Source: Cyclobacteriaceae bacterium (GTDB lineage: Bacteria; Bacteroidota; Bacteroidia; Cytophagales; Cyclobacteriaceae). Taken from it: a stretch of DNA of 43,394 nucleotides. This document shows, piece after piece, positions 42,004-43,394 of the stretch. Location: positions 1 to 43,394 of the forward strand of contig JANWWN010000023.1 of assembly GCA_025055435.1 (NCBI GenBank). The letters run 5' to 3'. The position numbers were made by a program, and so were the translations under genes. The notes below the pieces were generated by a model that saw only the letters and a program-made list of their open reading frames with translations, ran no database searches and had not been told where the DNA came from. Within the stretch, counting starts at the first letter, position 1. Every line of letters starts with the position of its first letter.

Positions 42004-43394
42004 ATGGACGACCCGTTGCTCATACTTCAAAAATACTGGAAGTACAACCACTTCCGGCCATTGCAGCGCGAAATTATTCATGCCGTTTTGGAAGGCAAAG
42101 ATGTACTGGCCATACTGCCCACAGGCGGAGGTAAATCGTTGTGTTATCAGATACCCGCACTGATGCGCGATGGCCTGTGCCTGGTTATATCACCGCTTAT
42201 TGCACTGATGAAAGACCAGGTGGAGGCCCTGCAGCGCAGAAACATTGATGCTTTGGCCATTCATTCAGGTATGAGTCGTTATGCCATCGACCGAACCCTG
42301 GACAATGCGGTATTCGGCAATTATAAATTCCTGTATATATCCCCTGAAAGATTAGGCAGCAATTTGTTCAGGGAGCGGCTTCAGCAAATGAAAATCAATC
42401 TGCTTGCCGTAGATGAAGCGCACTGTATCTCACAGTGGGGACACGATTTCAGGCCGGCCTATCTTCAAATCGGCAAAATACGTGAATCCCTACCTGATGT
42501 TCAGGTTATTGCGGTTACGGCAACTGCAACAAATCGTGTTCGGCAAGATATAATAAGACATTTAAGTTTCGGGAAAGAACAACAGGTTTTTCAGCACACT
42601 TTTGCCCGGGATAATCTTTCAATGGTAGTCAGGCAAACGGAAAATAAATCAGGAAAATTACTGGAAGCCCTGAAGCGCGTACCCGGAGCTGCCATCGTTT
42701 ATGCCCGCTCGCGCCAGCAAACTCATGAACTTTCGGAATGGTTAACCAATCAAGGGATTCCCTCAACATACTACCATGCCGGCATGACCTACGACCAGCG
42801 CATGAAAAACCAGGAAAACTGGCTGAAAAATACCGTGCGCGTCATGGTAGCCACGAATGCTTTTGGTATGGGTATCGACAAGCCCGATGTGCGGTTGGTT
42901 ATTCACATGGATTTGCCTGATAACATCGAATCGTATTATCAGGAGGCCGGTCGTGCAGGGCGTGATGGCAAACGGGCCTATGCCTTACTGTTGTACCAGC
43001 CGCCTGATGCTGCGGCCCTGGAAAACAGAATTGCGCAAAGTCAGCCGGAATTACCTTTTATTAAACAGACCTATCAGGCGCTCGCCAATTATTTCCAGTT
43101 GCCGGTTGGCAGTGGAGGAAACCAAAGCTTCGATTTCGACCTTCAGTTATTTTGCGACCGTTATGATTTGCATCCGCAAGCGGTTTACGGTGCATTAAAG
43201 AAGCTCGAGGAAGAAGGTCTGGTGGTATTCAATGAAAGTTTTTACAGTCCTTCTGAGCTTAGAATTATTGTAAAACATGAAGACTTATATGCCTTTCAGG
43301 TTGCGAATGCCCGTTTCGACCCGCTTATTAAAATGTTGCTGCGACTATACGGTGGCCAGTTGTACAGCAGCTATGTACATATCTCCGAGCGTTA
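42004..43394 (+). CDS. recQ: RecQ family ATP-dependent DNA helicase (3' end outside the window)
   Basis: The frame from ATG 42004 stays open to the window end, so the gene is cut off after 463 codons. It is a RecQ helicase: N-terminal FRPLQREII (motif 0), Walker A TGGGKS (40-45), DEAH at 137-140 followed by CISQWGHDFRPAY, TATAT (motif III), and motif VI QEAGRAGRDG. It unwinds DNA 3' to 5' in recombination and replication repair. After the helicase lobes the region KQTYQALANYFQLP, where E. coli RecQ has its zinc-binding cysteines, has none. A winged-helix-like part starts at about 378 (LQLFCDRYDLHPQAVYGALKKLEEEGLV). It starts 24 nt after the preceding terminator. Confidence 0.93.
   Translation, partial: MDDPLLILQKYWKYNHFRPLQREIIHAVLEGKDVLAILPTGGGKSLCYQIPALMRDGLCLVISPLIALMKDQVEALQRRNIDALAIHSGMSRYAIDRTLDNAVFGNYKFLYISPERLGSNLFRERLQQMKINLLAVDEAHCISQWGHDFRPAYLQIGKIRESLPDVQVIAVTATATNRVRQDIIRHLSFGKEQQVFQHTFARDNLSMVVRQTENKSGKLLEALKRVPGAAIVYARSRQQTHELSEWLTNQGIPSTYYHAGMTYDQRMKNQENWLKNTVRVMVATNAFGMGIDKPDVRLVIHMDLPDNIESYYQEAGRAGRDGKRAYALLLYQPPDAAALENRIAQSQPELPFIKQTYQALANYFQLPVGSGGNQSFDFDLQLFCDRYDLHPQAVYGALKKLEEEGLVVFNESFYSPSELRIIVKHEDLYAFQVANARFDPLIKMLLRLYGGQLYSSYVHISER

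Noticed and set aside
1-43394. CRISPR arrays, insertion sequences, prophage genes, rRNA
   Set aside because: No spaced direct repeats, transposase, integrase, phage structural gene or rRNA sequence was seen.

Overview
The window looks like chromosome of a Bacteroidota member, most likely Cytophagales-like. The grounds are a SusC/SusD pair, several promoters of the Bacteroidota type (TTTG, about 19-20 nt, TAnnTTTG), a type-B succinate dehydrogenase (single cytochrome b subunit), a DUF6132-type small membrane protein and two LPP20-type lipoproteins. No CRISPR array, rRNA, prophage or insertion sequence is visible. Genes are dense, with short leaders and a few GTG/TTG starts.

Layout. 1-0.5 kb: end of an ECF-like sigma factor and a small membrane protein. 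0.7-3.6 kb: secreted S9 peptidase. 3.6-11 kb (minus strand): two tandem secreted alkaline-phosphatase-superfamily enzymes, then a SusD/SusC operon that ends at a strong terminator. 11.1-15.7 kb: a set that reads as a phosphonate catabolism locus, made of a TIGR03364-like FAD oxidoreductase, a DUF5690/MFS transporter, a phosphonatase-like HAD hydrolase and a PhnZ-like diiron HD oxygenase, plus one unrecognised exported protein. 15.8-16.0 kb: tRNA-Arg(ACG), its terminator, and a broken second copy of the tRNA 3' end split by a 26-nt imperfect palindrome. 16-24 kb: outer membrane barrel, PaaG-like isomerase, PAP2-like membrane protein and rpoN (one operon), asnS, two LPP20-like lipoproteins and a small lipoprotein. 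24-27.7 kb: sdhB-sdhA-sdhC and an unlisted 37-residue membrane ORF. 27.9-32.5 kb: dnaE with a fused proofreading exonuclease domain, and trxA. 32.5-35.4 kb (minus): P1 peptidase, YkgJ-like protein, SlyD and a Crp/Fnr regulator. 35.4-35.7 kb: tRNA-Leu(CAA), with a truncated GIY-YIG nuclease remnant directly at its 3' end. 35.7-41 kb: DUF6132-like protein, ABM monooxygenase and SAM hydrolase (minus); phoH, comEC and a LiuC-like hydratase (plus). 41-43.4 kb: orphan solute-binding protein and a recQ gene cut off by the window end.

How the parts may work together: the phosphonate genes could take up an aminophosphonate (DUF5690), oxidise its amine to phosphonoacetaldehyde (FAD enzyme) and split the C-P bond (HAD). 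The HD oxygenase would handle a 1-hydroxylated aminophosphonate. The adjacent SusCD pair and the secreted phosphoesterases could supply substrate from larger phosphorus-containing molecules; this link is inferred from position only. The two tRNA genes both carry a scar at their 3' side, which hints at tRNA-targeting small elements in this lineage. The remaining genes are ordinary housekeeping functions.
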